Position numbers and translations under genes: made by a program. A stretch of 64,000 nucleotides of DNA. It comes from Ferranicluibacter quercicola (GTDB lineage Bacteria > Pseudomonadota > Alphaproteobacteria > Rhizobiales > Rhizobiaceae). The DNA is taken from positions 62,001-126,000 of the forward strand of contig NZ_JAJOZR010000012.1 of the NCBI RefSeq assembly GCF_021168455.1, read 5' to 3'. Positions 45,679 to 53,620 of this stretch are shown here, one piece after another; within the stretch, counting starts at the first letter, position 1, and every line of letters begins with the position of its first letter. Below the pieces are notes generated by a model. That model saw nothing but the letters and a program-made list of their open reading frames with translations. It made no database searches and was not told the DNA's origin.

Positions 45679-47168
45679 GCGATCTTGCGCAGCCCGAGAT
45701 AGGCGTCGAGATCGCCGGGCGTCCCGATGCCGTGCATCGCGGTTGCCGCGATTTCGTAGACGCCGATCTTGCCACCGCGGCGCTGCAGATAGTTGTAGAC
45801 GGGGCAGACGTAGAACTCGTTGTTCGAGCGGTCGTTGGCGGTGATCATGTCGATCGACGCATCGATGAAGGCCTGGGCGCGTCGGAAATAGTAGATGCCG
45901 ACGGTCGCCAGATCGGAAATCGCCACCTTCTCGCGAACCTCTTCGACATATCCGTCGTCGTTCGTGCGCGCGAAGGACCATTTCGGATCCCGATGGACGT
46001 CACGGAAGCAGAGGATCGAGCCGTCGAGATCACGCCGCGTGGCGTCCTCCAGAAAGGCGCTGCAGTCGAAATCGACGATCTGGTCGCAGTTGGCGATCAT
46101 CAGCGGCGCGTCGGGATCGAGATGCGTCCGCGCCGTCAGCACCGTGCAGGCGGCGCCCTCGGTGGTGAAATCGATGGGGGAGAACACGAGATCGCCGCGG
46201 CGCAGAAGACCCTCGACCACCTGCGGTTCGGCCATCAGATGGTCACGACGGGCGATCAGCACGAAGCGTCCGTTCTCGACGCGCAGATTGTCCATGACCC
46301 GCTCGATCATCGTTGCGCCATCGACATCGATGAAGGGCTTCGGCTTGGCGTAGCCTGCCTGCGAAAACCGGCTGCCGAGGCCCGCCATGGGAATGACGAC
46401 TTGAACGGCCGGGCTCGACTGCGGCAGCGGCGCGATACGGCCCTGATTCTCGGCCTGGTACAGTTCGACGCGCTTCGGGGAGTAGAACGAAACGTAGCTT
46501 GCCGCGGAAACTTCGAACTGCACGATGCGTCCGCCGGACAGCACGACCTCGTTGAGGACGGGAGACAGATAGTATTTCCCGCCGATCGGGTCCGACTTCA
46601 GCAGGCAATCCTGCGCGAGGGCCACGAACTGACGACCTTTGCGGAAGTAATAGTAGCCAGCAATGGCCTTGCGGCTGAGCACGCGTTTTTCCGCCGTTTC
46701 CACGACGCGGCCGTCGGCATCCTCGCGCACATAGGACCAGCGCGGATGGACGGAGGGGAATGTCACCACGCCGGCATCGGCGTCCGAATGATAGAAGGCA
46801 TCCGCGATGGCGCCGAGATCGGCATGGATGATCTGGTCGCCGTTGCAGATGACGAGAGGTTCGTCGTCGTCGATATGGTCGACGGCCATCAGTGCGGAGC
46901 AGATGGCGCCCATCGTCGGGTTGCCGAGCTCGATGACGATGCAGCCGTCTCCGGCGACCAGCTTCAGGATCGAATCCAGGCTGTATTCGAGCACGTCCTG
47001 CCGCAAGGCGATGAAGATGAAGCGTGCCGAAGGGTCGCGCTTGCGAATGCTTCCGACGACGAGCGCGATCATCGGAACCCCGTCCACCTCGATCAGAGGC
47101 TTGGGAAAATGAAAGTCTTCCTTGGGGAACAGGTCGTCCTTCGACGCGATCGGAATGAGATATCTCAT
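45675..47168 (-). CDS. Tandem (two-domain) sugar-phosphate nucleotidyltransferase
   Basis: 497 residues made of two copies of the NTP-transferase (GT-A) fold. Copy 1 (about 1-240) starts YLIPIASKDDLFPKEDFHFP and lacks the glycine loop but keeps P-K-P-L-I-E-V and CNGDQIIHADL. Copy 2 (about 255-497) starts VVIPMAGLGSRFSQAGYAKP with the intact G-x-G-S-R-F loop and has ANCDQIVDFD as metal site. Matching later segments are WSYVREDADG / WSFARTNDDG, AIAGYYYFRK / ATVGIYYFRR and YYLSPVLNE / FYVCPVYNY. Copy 2 should transfer a nucleotide to a sugar or polyol phosphate; copy 1 may be structural. It overlaps genes on both sides. Confidence 0.82.
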   Translation of the reverse strand: MRYLIPIASKDDLFPKEDFHFPKPLIEVDGVPMIALVVGSIRKRDPSARFIFIALRQDVLEYSLDSILKLVAGDGCIVIELGNPTMGAICSALMAVDHIDDDEPLVICNGDQIIHADLGAIADAFYHSDADAGVVTFPSVHPRWSYVREDADGRVVETAEKRVLSRKAIAGYYYFRKGRQFVALAQDCLLKSDPIGGKYYLSPVLNEVVLSGGRIVQFEVSAASYVSFYSPKRVELYQAENQGRIAPLPQSSPAVQVVIPMAGLGSRFSQAGYAKPKPFIDVDGATMIERVMDNLRVENGRFVLIARRDHLMAEPQVVEGLLRRGDLVFSPIDFTTEGAACTVLTARTHLDPDAPLMIANCDQIVDFDCSAFLEDATRRDLDGSILCFRDVHRDPKWSFARTNDDGYVEEVREKVAISDLATVGIYYFRRAQAFIDASIDMITANDRSNNEFYVCPVYNYLQRRGGKIGVYEIAATAMHGIGTPGDLDAYLGLRKIA

Positions 47169-47794
47169 CAGTGAACGGCCTCTATTGCTGCGATTTCTTT
47201 GCCGATGCGGTCGTAATTGACGTCGTTGACGGAACCGACGACCATGACATGCGCGCCGGAGGCGCGCGCTGCCTGGATGCCGTGCTCGTTGTCCTCAAGG
47301 ATCAGGCACTCATGGGGCTGCAGCTTCAGCCGCTCGATCGCCGTGAGGTAGATTTCCGGGTGCGGCTTCGCCTTGGCCACGTCCTGGTTGGAGAGCAGGA
47401 AATCGAGATATTTGAGAAGGTTGGACTGCTGCATCATGGCTTCGACCGTCGAGCGCACGGAGTTCGAGCAGACGACAAGACGCTTGCCCTCCCGCTGCAG
47501 GCGACCGAGCGCGTATTCGTGGTGGAAGACGGGCCGGCACTTTTCCACGATGACCCGGTAGGTCATCTGCTGCTTCAGCGTGTTGAGAAAGTCATGCAGC
47601 TTGGGCGACAGGCCCCGCGTGCGCGAAAGCATTTCGAGCTTCTTGCGCGTCGGCAGACCGTCATAGACCGCCAGGTGTTCCGTGCGACTGATGTTCAGGC
47701 CGAACACGGCCAGCGCGTCGTTCAGCGTCTCGTAATGCCACTCCTTGGCATCGATGAGAACGCCGTCCATATCAAAAAGAACCGCCTTGATCAT
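47168..47794 (-). CDS. HAD-superfamily phosphatase of the glycan cassette
   Basis: 208 residues. Motif I AVLFDMDGVLIDAKEWHYET (both aspartates present), motif II VVCSNSVRST, motif III lysine in AKAKPHPEIYL, motif IV CLILEDNEHGIQAARASGAH. The helical cap is of beta-phosphoglucomutase/GmhB-like size. It shares one base (TGATG) with the two-domain nucleotidyltransferase and four bases with the GDPD-like gene, so all three are coupled. By context it would dephosphorylate an intermediate or remove a phosphate before nucleotide activation. Confidence 0.88.
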   Translation of the reverse strand: MIKAVLFDMDGVLIDAKEWHYETLNDALAVFGLNISRTEHLAVYDGLPTRKKLEMLSRTRGLSPKLHDFLNTLKQQMTYRVIVEKCRPVFHHEYALGRLQREGKRLVVCSNSVRSTVEAMMQQSNLLKYLDFLLSNQDVAKAKPHPEIYLTAIERLKLQPHECLILEDNEHGIQAARASGAHVMVVGSVNDVNYDRIGKEIAAIEAVH

Positions 47795-48444
47795 GACTTC
47801 CCACCGTTAGGCCCCCCGGGCGCTATGTCCAAAAATTCCGCGGCCCTGTCGGGCAGGTCCGTGCAGATCGAAAGGTCGTCGCCCCGCAGCCCGCGCCACA
47901 GTGCCCAGGCCGCTGCCGGATCGCGGCCATGCAGTTCCGGCGAGACGAGCGCCACTTTCTTGCCGGCGGCACGGTGCCGCTCGATGATGTCCGGCGTGAT
48001 CCAGTCGTCGAAGAATGCGTCCAGCCAGACGCCGTCCGCCCGGTCGTAAAAGGCCGGAACGGGTTCGATCTCGGAGTGTCGAGTGTAGCTCGAAAAGCCT
48101 GCACGCAGATAGCCGAGAGCGTCGGGAACGGCCATGTCGAAGCAGAAGAGATCGGACACGCCGGAGCGGTCGAGGGCCGAGCGGATCGCCCCCTGCAGGC
48201 CGTCAGCCTTGATGTTGAGCGCGATCGCGCCGGCCTGCGCGTGCGCCTTGTGCAGGTCCAGAAACCCGTCCAGATCCATGCCGCTGTCGCCAATCGGCAT
48301 GTCGTGCGAGATCTTGAGGAGACCATTCTGGTCGCGGACGTCGGTCTCGACGCCAAAGCCATGCTCGAAGGCACGGCGGAAGGCTGCTTCCGTATTCTTT
48401 TCGGCCGGAGCATGCCACCAGCCGCGATGCGCGAGAATCTTCAT
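47791..48444 (-). CDS. Short GDPD-like phosphodiesterase
   Basis: 217 residues, shorter than the usual 240-plus of glycerophosphodiester phosphodiesterases. The catalytic set is visible: ILAHRGWWHAPAEKNTEAAF (His near 6, Arg, and Glu in N-T-E), FGVETDVRDQNGLLKISHDM (Glu, Asp and second His). The TIM barrel continues with LNIKADGLQG, FFDDWITPDIIERHR and DLSICTDLPDRA. No signal peptide, so it is cytosolic. It is first in the four-gene operon. I chose ATG 48444; GTG 48465 is an alternative. Confidence 0.82.
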   Translation of the reverse strand: MKILAHRGWWHAPAEKNTEAAFRRAFEHGFGVETDVRDQNGLLKISHDMPIGDSGMDLDGFLDLHKAHAQAGAIALNIKADGLQGAIRSALDRSGVSDLFCFDMAVPDALGYLRAGFSSYTRHSEIEPVPAFYDRADGVWLDAFFDDWITPDIIERHRAAGKKVALVSPELHGRDPAAAWALWRGLRGDDLSICTDLPDRAAEFLDIAPGGPNGGKS

Positions 48445-48539
48445 AGGTCCACTCGTCGGCAGCACGAAAGGCGTGTGGTCTGTGCTGTGTGACGAAGTCT
48501 ATGAGGTGGAACTTGTACGAGGCTGGAAGGGAGGCCCCC

Positions 48540-48839
48540 TCACGCGTCCTCGCCCGCTCCGTTCATCAGGGCGTTGCGCACGAGGCCGCATTGGCCGTTC
48601 TGGGTCGAGAGGAGGGTGACGGGGTCGACGAGGCCGGCGGTGACGCCCAGTGCGTTGGCGGCGGCCCAGCCCCAGTTGTCCTGCGCCATCTGCAGCAGGC
48701 GGGGGCCTTCGGCCGAGATGCAGGCGCGTCCGGCCTCGATCAGCGCGGCGGAGGGCATGCCCTGCAGGCGGTCGGTCAGTTCGGCCTGAAGCGGCGTGAC
48801 GACGAAAATGGCGAAGAGGTAGCTGATGAAGTCGGACAA
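48540..48839 (-). CDS. Small exported hypothetical protein (TTG start)
   Basis: 99 residues from a TTG at 48839, with AGGAGA six bases upstream; the ATG at 48863 has no ribosome site. N-terminal signal or membrane segment (DFISYLFAIFVVTPLQAE), then RLQGMPSAALIEAGRACISA, MAQDNWGWAAANALGVTAGL and a Cys near the end (GQCGLVRNALMNG). I do not recognise the family; only export is predicted. Confidence 0.6.
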   Translation of the reverse strand: MSDFISYLFAIFVVTPLQAELTDRLQGMPSAALIEAGRACISAEGPRLLQMAQDNWGWAAANALGVTAGLVDPVTLLSTQNGQCGLVRNALMNGAGEDA

Positions 48840-49028
48840 GGGGGTCTCCTGGCAAGACTCCATAGATGGTTACGCATATTGCGGATGCAAGGAGAGGCGG
48901 GGAGGTCTCGTGCGCCAATGTCCCGCGCGGGCGGGCTCATCGTCCGACGGCCAGACCGCCACATCGTACGATCTTGCGAATGTCAGGAAATCCGTACATT
49001 CATAGACGTTCGAAAAGGGGAGGGTCCG

Positions 49029-49073
49029 TTGGCCCCTGTGCATTTGGCCCCTGTGCGTTTGGCCCCAGTGCAC
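49029..49073. repeat. 15-bp tandem repeat, three copies
   Basis: TTGGCCCCTGTGCAT, TTGGCCCCTGTGCGT and TTGGCCCCAGTGCAC stand head to tail. They differ at three positions only. 15 is a multiple of three, so any reading frame through it stays open. Confidence 0.85.
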
Positions 49074-49369
49074 GTGACGGAGTTCAGCCGAACATCGCGA
49101 CATATGTCGACGCCGTCATCGGATCGCGTGCACTGCTGCTTGTCACCCGGCAGGGATCGGAGGCGCTGGTTCTCATGATCGAGGGTGAGGACGATAGCAT
49201 GCAGGAAACGCTGCATCGTCTCTCCACGCAAGCGATTGCGATCGACTGCGAACGAGCTTGGCGCAGCTTCGTACGGGAGACGTGATCGAGAGAGGCCCTA
49301 TCTCGTAAGACGGCTTCCGGTCGATTGCCGCGCGATGGCAGCGTTATGGTGTCGAGCGATGCCAGCCCC

Positions 49370-49486
49370 TGCCGTCGTGCTCGCCTTGTGCCGAGGATCC
49401 GCTGCACCATCCGCGATCTGGAGGACCATGGTGTTTGCGGTGCCGGCATCAGATGCTCCGGACGGGCCCGAGCATGACGGCGGTGA
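49370..49486. repeat. Decayed palindromic repeat (CTCGGGC-TTGTC-CCGAG type)
   Basis: Left arm GCTCGCCTTGTGCCGAGGAT and right arm GCTCCGGACGGGCCCGAGCA followed by TGACGG match the two arms of the cleaner element at 53457-53538, with several changes. Confidence 0.5.
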
Positions 49487-49540
49487 GGGGGGAACGGTTG
49501 CCCGACACCAGAACGTGGCATTGATGAGCCGGAAACCGCC

Positions 49541-49759
49541 TCACGCCTTCTTGCGGGGCTTGGCGACCTTTTTCACGGGCGCTTCGGGCGCGGTCTGGCT
49601 GGCTTCCTGGGCGATGCGGGCCTGCTTCAGCCGCTCGGTCTTGGCGCGGCGCTGGGCGGCTTCCACCTCGATGATGGATCGGGAGGCCGAATCGGTCTGC
49701 GTGGCTTTGGCGTTCGCAGGGCGGGTTTCGGTCTTGAACAGGCGGTCGGCGGGAACCAA
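49541..49759 (-). CDS. Small conserved basic protein (TTG start)
   Basis: 72 residues from a TTG at 49759, with AAGGAGA five bases upstream. ADRLFKTETRPANAKATQTD is followed by a helical region, SIIEVEAAQRRAKTERLKQA, and a Lys/Ala/Pro tail. I recall closely similar short proteins (DRLFKTxxRPANAKATQTD) in many rhizobia, without a function. Starts further upstream in this frame (to 49915) would add sequence not seen in those. Confidence 0.75.
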   Translation of the reverse strand: MVPADRLFKTETRPANAKATQTDSASRSIIEVEAAQRRAKTERLKQARIAQEASQTAPEAPVKKVAKPRKKA

Positions 49760-50377
49760 GGCGTTCTCCTTCGGGAGTATCGGTGAGGCGTCGGAGGCCG
49801 GTCGGCCACGATCGCGCAGTCTGGTGTCGGTGTCTGTCGATCCTGCCCCGCCTCCGATGCCTGCCGCGTCGTCGTTCGCAGGCCCGTTCCGGATGTAAAG
49901 TGCCGACATACGCAATGTTATGAAGAGCTTACTGCATTACACCGGAAATCGAAAGCGCCAGGGACAGGAAATACAGGGCGAAACCGGCGGTCGAAGCATG
50001 CCGGCCGGCCGGCTGCGGCCATTCGGCGAGAAGGGCAGGCTGAACCGCAAAGCGCGCCAATGGACATGTCCGATACGGATCGAGGTCTCTCGATGCCCGG
50101 TTCGGATGTCGAACAACCGTTCGGTCTCCCCTGCGTCATTCGCGGCCTTGTGCCGAGAATCTGCTGTCGTCCCCGCAGATGCCATGCTCCCCCGGATCGC
50201 GGGCCGCGCATCGGCTGGGAGGTCGATAGCTGAGCACTGCCATCACGATGCCATCAGCCGAAAGCCGCAGGAGAATGGTCTCCGAGCCGGCGGGTCCGGC
50301 TCGATCCTGTCCCGCGGGAGCCGGAGATCGCAAGGCGCACCGAACGCAACGACGACCCATGCCCATAGGAAAGTCAC
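49760..50377. other. Intergenic region
   Basis: No supported gene; open frames here are not protein-like. GCCTTGTGCCGAGAATCTGC near 50150 again resembles the left arm of the palindromic repeat family seen at 49370 and 53457. Confidence 0.4.
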
Positions 50378-50405
50378 AAAAAAAGGCCGGGAAATTCCCG
50401 ACCTT
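50378..50405 (-). terminator. Intrinsic terminator of the cold-shock gene
   Basis: Read on the minus strand, GGTCGGGAA / TTTCCCGGCC forms a stem followed by seven T. It lies 67 bases after the cold-shock stop. Confidence 0.9.
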
Positions 50406-50471
50406 CTCGATATCGTCTCGACGGTTTCTGCCAGTACATCCGTGGTCAGGCGCCGGAAACGAAATTCCGTC

Positions 50472-50681
50472 TTAGGCTGCGGACAGGTTGTCGGCAGCGC
50501 TCTTGCCGCTACGACGGTCCTGAACGATTTCGAAGTTGACCTTCTGGCCTTCGTTCAGCGAACGCATGCCGGCGCGCTCAACGGCCGAGATGTGGACGAA
50601 AACGTCGCTTGCGCCGTTGTCCGGAGCGATGAAGCCGAAGCCCTTGGTTGCGTTGAAGAACTTTACGGTACCTGTTGCCAC
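50472..50681 (-). CDS. Cold-shock-domain protein (CspA family)
   Basis: 69 residues from a GTG at 50681 with AAGGAA upstream. ATGTVKFFNATKGFGFIAPD then VFVHISAVERAG shows the RNA-binding motifs RNP1 (K-G-F-G-F-I) and RNP2 (V-F-V-H-I). CspA-type proteins are RNA chaperones. The 5' leader may be structured, as usual in csp genes. It is monocistronic with its own terminator. Confidence 0.95.
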   Translation of the reverse strand: MATGTVKFFNATKGFGFIAPDNGASDVFVHISAVERAGMRSLNEGQKVNFEIVQDRRSGKSAADNLSAA

Positions 50682-51043
50682 GACGTGATTCCTTTTCAAT
50701 CGTGATGAAGTTTCGCTCGCAGTGTGCGGGCGGTGATAGATCGACGTTGAAAGAGAAGATTGAACGGCGCGTTGCGCGGGAGCAAAGCTCAAAATGCAAG
50801 ATCGATAGCCAAGAGATAGACGATCCCCCCGGCAATTGCAAGTCGCCCTGTCAAAATTTGCGGGTCTCCCTCGCGGCCTCGGGCCGGCAAGGCCTTGGAA
50901 AAACGGGCAAATGCCGGCCGTCGATCTGTTCGGGGCAGCCCCGGAAACTCCGTCCGGTTCAGTGCGAACCCGCCGGACGTTCGATTCTTCCGTCCCCGCT
51001 CGTCTCCCGGGGATGGCCGGATTTTCCGCGTCCCTGACGAGCG
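50682..51043. other. Intergenic region upstream of the cold-shock gene
   Basis: AT-richer than the average near 50700-50830, as expected for the promoter and leader of the cold-shock gene. No gene is supported. It also separates the 3' end of the HerA-like gene. Confidence 0.4.
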
Positions 51044-52621
51044 CTAGCGCTTCAGGCTGCCGAGAATGCCGCGCACCAGGGCCCGGCCGAGCGAGGAGGC
51101 GACCGTGCGTGCCACGGTCTTCATGGCGGCTTCCACCACCGTTTCGCGCTGATAGCCCGCACTGCGCGGCCGGGCGGCGGTGCCGGCGCGTGCGGGCTTC
51201 TGCGCGGGTGCGTCCGCATCGCCGAAGCCCGGCAGCGTCCAGCGGCTGCCGCCGGTGGCGGGCGCGTCCGGTGCCTCCGCCTCGCGCGCGGCCTCCGCCT
51301 GCTGGCTCGCCTTGGCGGCGCGGGCGGCGAGGATCTCGTAGGCCGATTCGCGGTCGACATCCCGGTCGTAGACGCCGGCGACGGGGCTCTGCGCCATCAC
51401 CTGTGCCCGCTCGGGCTCGGTCAGCGGCCCGACACGGGCGGAGGGCGGGCGGATCAGCGTGCGCTCCACCATGGAGGGCGAGCCCTTGCCCTCCAGCGTC
51501 GAGACCAGCGCTTCCCCGGTCGAGAGCGTGGTGATCACCTCGGCGCAGTCGAAATCCGGATTCGGGCGGAAGGTTTCGGCGGCGGTCTTCACGGCCTTCT
51601 GTTCGCGCGGGGTATAGGCGCGCAGCGCGTGCTGCACCCGGTTGCCCAGCTGCGCCAGCACGGTTTCCGGCACGTCGAGCGGGTTCTGGGTGACGAAGTA
51701 GACGCCGACGCCCTTGGAGCGGATCAGGCGCACCACCTGCTCGATGCGCTCCAGCAGCACCTTCGGCGCGTCCTTGAAGAGAAGATGCGCCTCGTCGAAG
51801 AAGAACACCAGCCGCGGCTTTTCCGGGTCGCCCACCTCCGGCAGTTCCTCGAACAGCTCCGACAGCAGCCAGAGAAGGAAGGTGCCGTAAAGCCGCGGGT
51901 TCATCATCAGTCTGTCGGCGGCCAGCACCGAGATCGTGCCGCGACCGTCCGGCGTCACGCGCATGATGTCGGTCACCTTCAGCGCCGGCTCGCCGAAGAA
52001 GTGCTCGGCGCCCTGCTGCTCGAGAATCAGCAGTTCCCGCTGGATCGAGCCGACGGAGGCTTTGGAGATCAGCCCGACGGTGGACGACAGCGCGCTCGCA
52101 TTCTCGCTCATATAGGTCAGCAGCGCGCGCAGATCCTTCAAGTCGAGAAGCGGCAGCCCGCCTTCGTCGGCGATCTTGAAGGCGATGTTGAGCACGCCCT
52201 CCTGCGCATCCGTCGCATTCATCAGCCGCGACAGGAGGAGGGGCCCCATCTCCGACATGGTGGTGCGCACGCGGTGGCCCTTTTCACCGTAGAGATCCCA
52301 GAAGATCACCGGAAACTGGGTGAACTCGTAAGGGTCGAGCCCGATCTCGGCGGCGCGCTTGAGCAGGAAATCCTTGGGCTCGCCCCGGGCGGCGATGCCG
52401 GACAGGTCGCCCTTGATATCGGCGCAGAACACCGGCACGCCGGCGCTCGCAAAGCCCTCGGCCAGCACCTGCAGCGTCACCGTCTTGCCGGTGCCCGTGG
52501 CACCCGTCACCAGCCCGTGGCGGTTGCCGTATTTGAGCGTCAGGTATTCGCCCTTGTCGAGCGTGTCGTCCGGCTTGCGGCTCGTGCCGAGGTAGAGCAT
52601 TCCGGGCTGCAGCATTGCCAT
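51044..52621 (-). CDS. HerA-like ATPase (DUF853 family)
   Basis: 525 residues. Walker A is GATGTGKT at residues 40-47 in HGLVTGATGTGKTVTL; Walker B is RLVFFFDEAHLLF (about 270). The GVGVYFVTQNPLDVPETVLA segment with sensor Gln/Asn and LGNRVQHALRAYTPREQKAV (arginine finger region) complete the FtsK/HerA-type motor. The C-terminal 100 residues are Ala/Pro/Arg-rich and end in helices. The DUF853 branch is widespread in proteobacteria; its role (DNA translocation or unwinding) is not settled. It is divergent from the DUF2267 gene. Confidence 0.9.
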   Translation of the reverse strand: MAMLQPGMLYLGTSRKPDDTLDKGEYLTLKYGNRHGLVTGATGTGKTVTLQVLAEGFASAGVPVFCADIKGDLSGIAARGEPKDFLLKRAAEIGLDPYEFTQFPVIFWDLYGEKGHRVRTTMSEMGPLLLSRLMNATDAQEGVLNIAFKIADEGGLPLLDLKDLRALLTYMSENASALSSTVGLISKASVGSIQRELLILEQQGAEHFFGEPALKVTDIMRVTPDGRGTISVLAADRLMMNPRLYGTFLLWLLSELFEELPEVGDPEKPRLVFFFDEAHLLFKDAPKVLLERIEQVVRLIRSKGVGVYFVTQNPLDVPETVLAQLGNRVQHALRAYTPREQKAVKTAAETFRPNPDFDCAEVITTLSTGEALVSTLEGKGSPSMVERTLIRPPSARVGPLTEPERAQVMAQSPVAGVYDRDVDRESAYEILAARAAKASQQAEAAREAEAPDAPATGGSRWTLPGFGDADAPAQKPARAGTAARPRSAGYQRETVVEAAMKTVARTVASSLGRALVRGILGSLKR

Positions 52622-52878
52622 ATCGGGGATCCATTCGCTTGTTTGTGCGCGATACTATACGTTGCCCGTGGGCAGACAAGCCGGCAAGCCGCCAGGCACG
52701 CACGCTGTGCATATCGTCACGCACACCGTCACGCGGAAGGCACATGGGCGGGCAGGCAAACGCGCCCGCCGGTGCCGGCATTGCGGTCTGCGGGCGGCCG
52801 CTTTACCATGCGGCACGGTTTCGCCGAGACCGGGCGAAAAGCGCCGCGAGACGGCTTGATTTCTCCCGCCATCCCTTT

Positions 52879-52894
52879 ACGTTGACGTGAACGT
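52879..52894. promoter_or_regulatory. Palindromic operator candidate upstream of the DUF2267 gene
   Basis: ACGTT-GACGTG-AACGT, a perfect 5-bp inverted repeat with 6-base spacer, 25 bases before ATG 52920. It resembles MerR-family operators of the ACGTnnACGT kind (for example LiuR-type sites). No such regulator is nearby, so the link is inference. Confidence 0.45.
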
Positions 52895-52919
52895 TAGAAC
52901 GCTTGCCGAGGAGAAGAGC

Positions 52920-53306
52920 ATGAGCGAACTGGTCACCCGCGTATCCGATAATGTCGGCATCGAGCCGGACAAGGCGGAAAAGGCGATCGGCATGATGTTG
53001 GGCTTCCTGCAGCGCGAAGCCGATGCCGGCCCCGTCGCGCGCATGATCGAAGCCGTGCCCGGCGCGCCGGAGCTGGTCGCCCGCTTCAATGGCGAAGGCG
53101 CCAAGACCGGCCTGCTCGGCAAGGTCATCGGCGCCGTCGGCGGCGGCGTCATGGCGCTCGGCCAGCAGTTGATGGGCCAGGGCCTCTCCATGGGCGAAAT
53201 CACCGGCCTCGCCAAGGAAACGCTGGCCTACGCCCGCGAACACGCCGGCGACGAAACGGTGGATGCGGTGATCAACTCGGTCCCGGGTCTGCGCCAGTTC
53301 GTTTGA
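52920..53306 (+). CDS. DUF2267-like small helical protein
   Basis: 128 residues. MSELVTRVSDNVGIEPDKAE then AIGMMLGFLQREADAG is the DUF2267-type N-terminal helix pair; a Gly-rich middle (GLLGKVIGAVGGGVMALGQQ) and a C-terminal helical part (ITGLAKETLAYAREHAGDET) follow. Function unknown. The GAGGAGAAGAGC site fits ATG 52920; an upstream in-frame start at 52887 would lie over the palindrome. Confidence 0.75.
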   Translation: MSELVTRVSDNVGIEPDKAEKAIGMMLGFLQREADAGPVARMIEAVPGAPELVARFNGEGAKTGLLGKVIGAVGGGVMALGQQLMGQGLSMGEITGLAKETLAYAREHAGDETVDAVINSVPGLRQFV

Positions 53307-53456
53307 GGGCGGTTTCGTCTGAGGGAGAGGAGCGCTGCTTCCGGCGGTCCTCATCCGTCTATAACGCCTCGGGCAGCGATGCACACGGTTCAGCCCTATG
53401 ACGATGCATCTGGACCCATGGCGGTCATTCGTCGCGGCCCACGCCACCCTCCCTTA

Positions 53457-53538
53457 TCCTCGGGCTTGTCCCGAGGATCTGATAACGTCAACATATACAA
53501 AGCGTTGCAGATGCTCGGGACGAGCCCGAGCATGACGG
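53457..53538. repeat. Palindromic repeat pair
   Basis: Two facing hairpins, ATCCTCGGGCTTGTCCCGAG with GAT, and ATGCTCGGGACGAGCCCGAG with CAT, flank about 25 AT-rich bases. The same units occur near 2298 and, decayed, near 49370. The paired, facing layout is typical of REP/RPE-type rhizobial palindromic elements. Confidence 0.75.
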
Positions 53539-53620
53539 ACGGGAACGTTCTGGCCCCACCACCGCGGGCCATGAAGCCCGTGGTGTGTCTCGCTGGATCG
53601 CAATGGCGGCAAGCCGGCCT

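Larger units (their letters stand above)
48864..49540. other. Gene-poor region with a tandem repeat and a decayed palindromic repeat
   Basis: No intact gene accepted. On the plus strand 49078-49285 encodes a protein-like tail (SRALLLVTRQGSEALVLMIE, ETLHRLSTQAIAIDCERAWR) without a credible start, possibly the 3' remnant of a gene. A 15-base tandem repeat lies at 49029-49073 and a decayed palindromic element at about 49370-49486. Confidence 0.4.

Noticed and set aside
48866..49285. Full 139-residue frame across the tandem repeat
   Set aside because: Its first half is Arg/Pro/Gly-rich non-coding-type sequence without a ribosome site; only the tail looks protein-like, so it is reported as a possible remnant and not as a gene.
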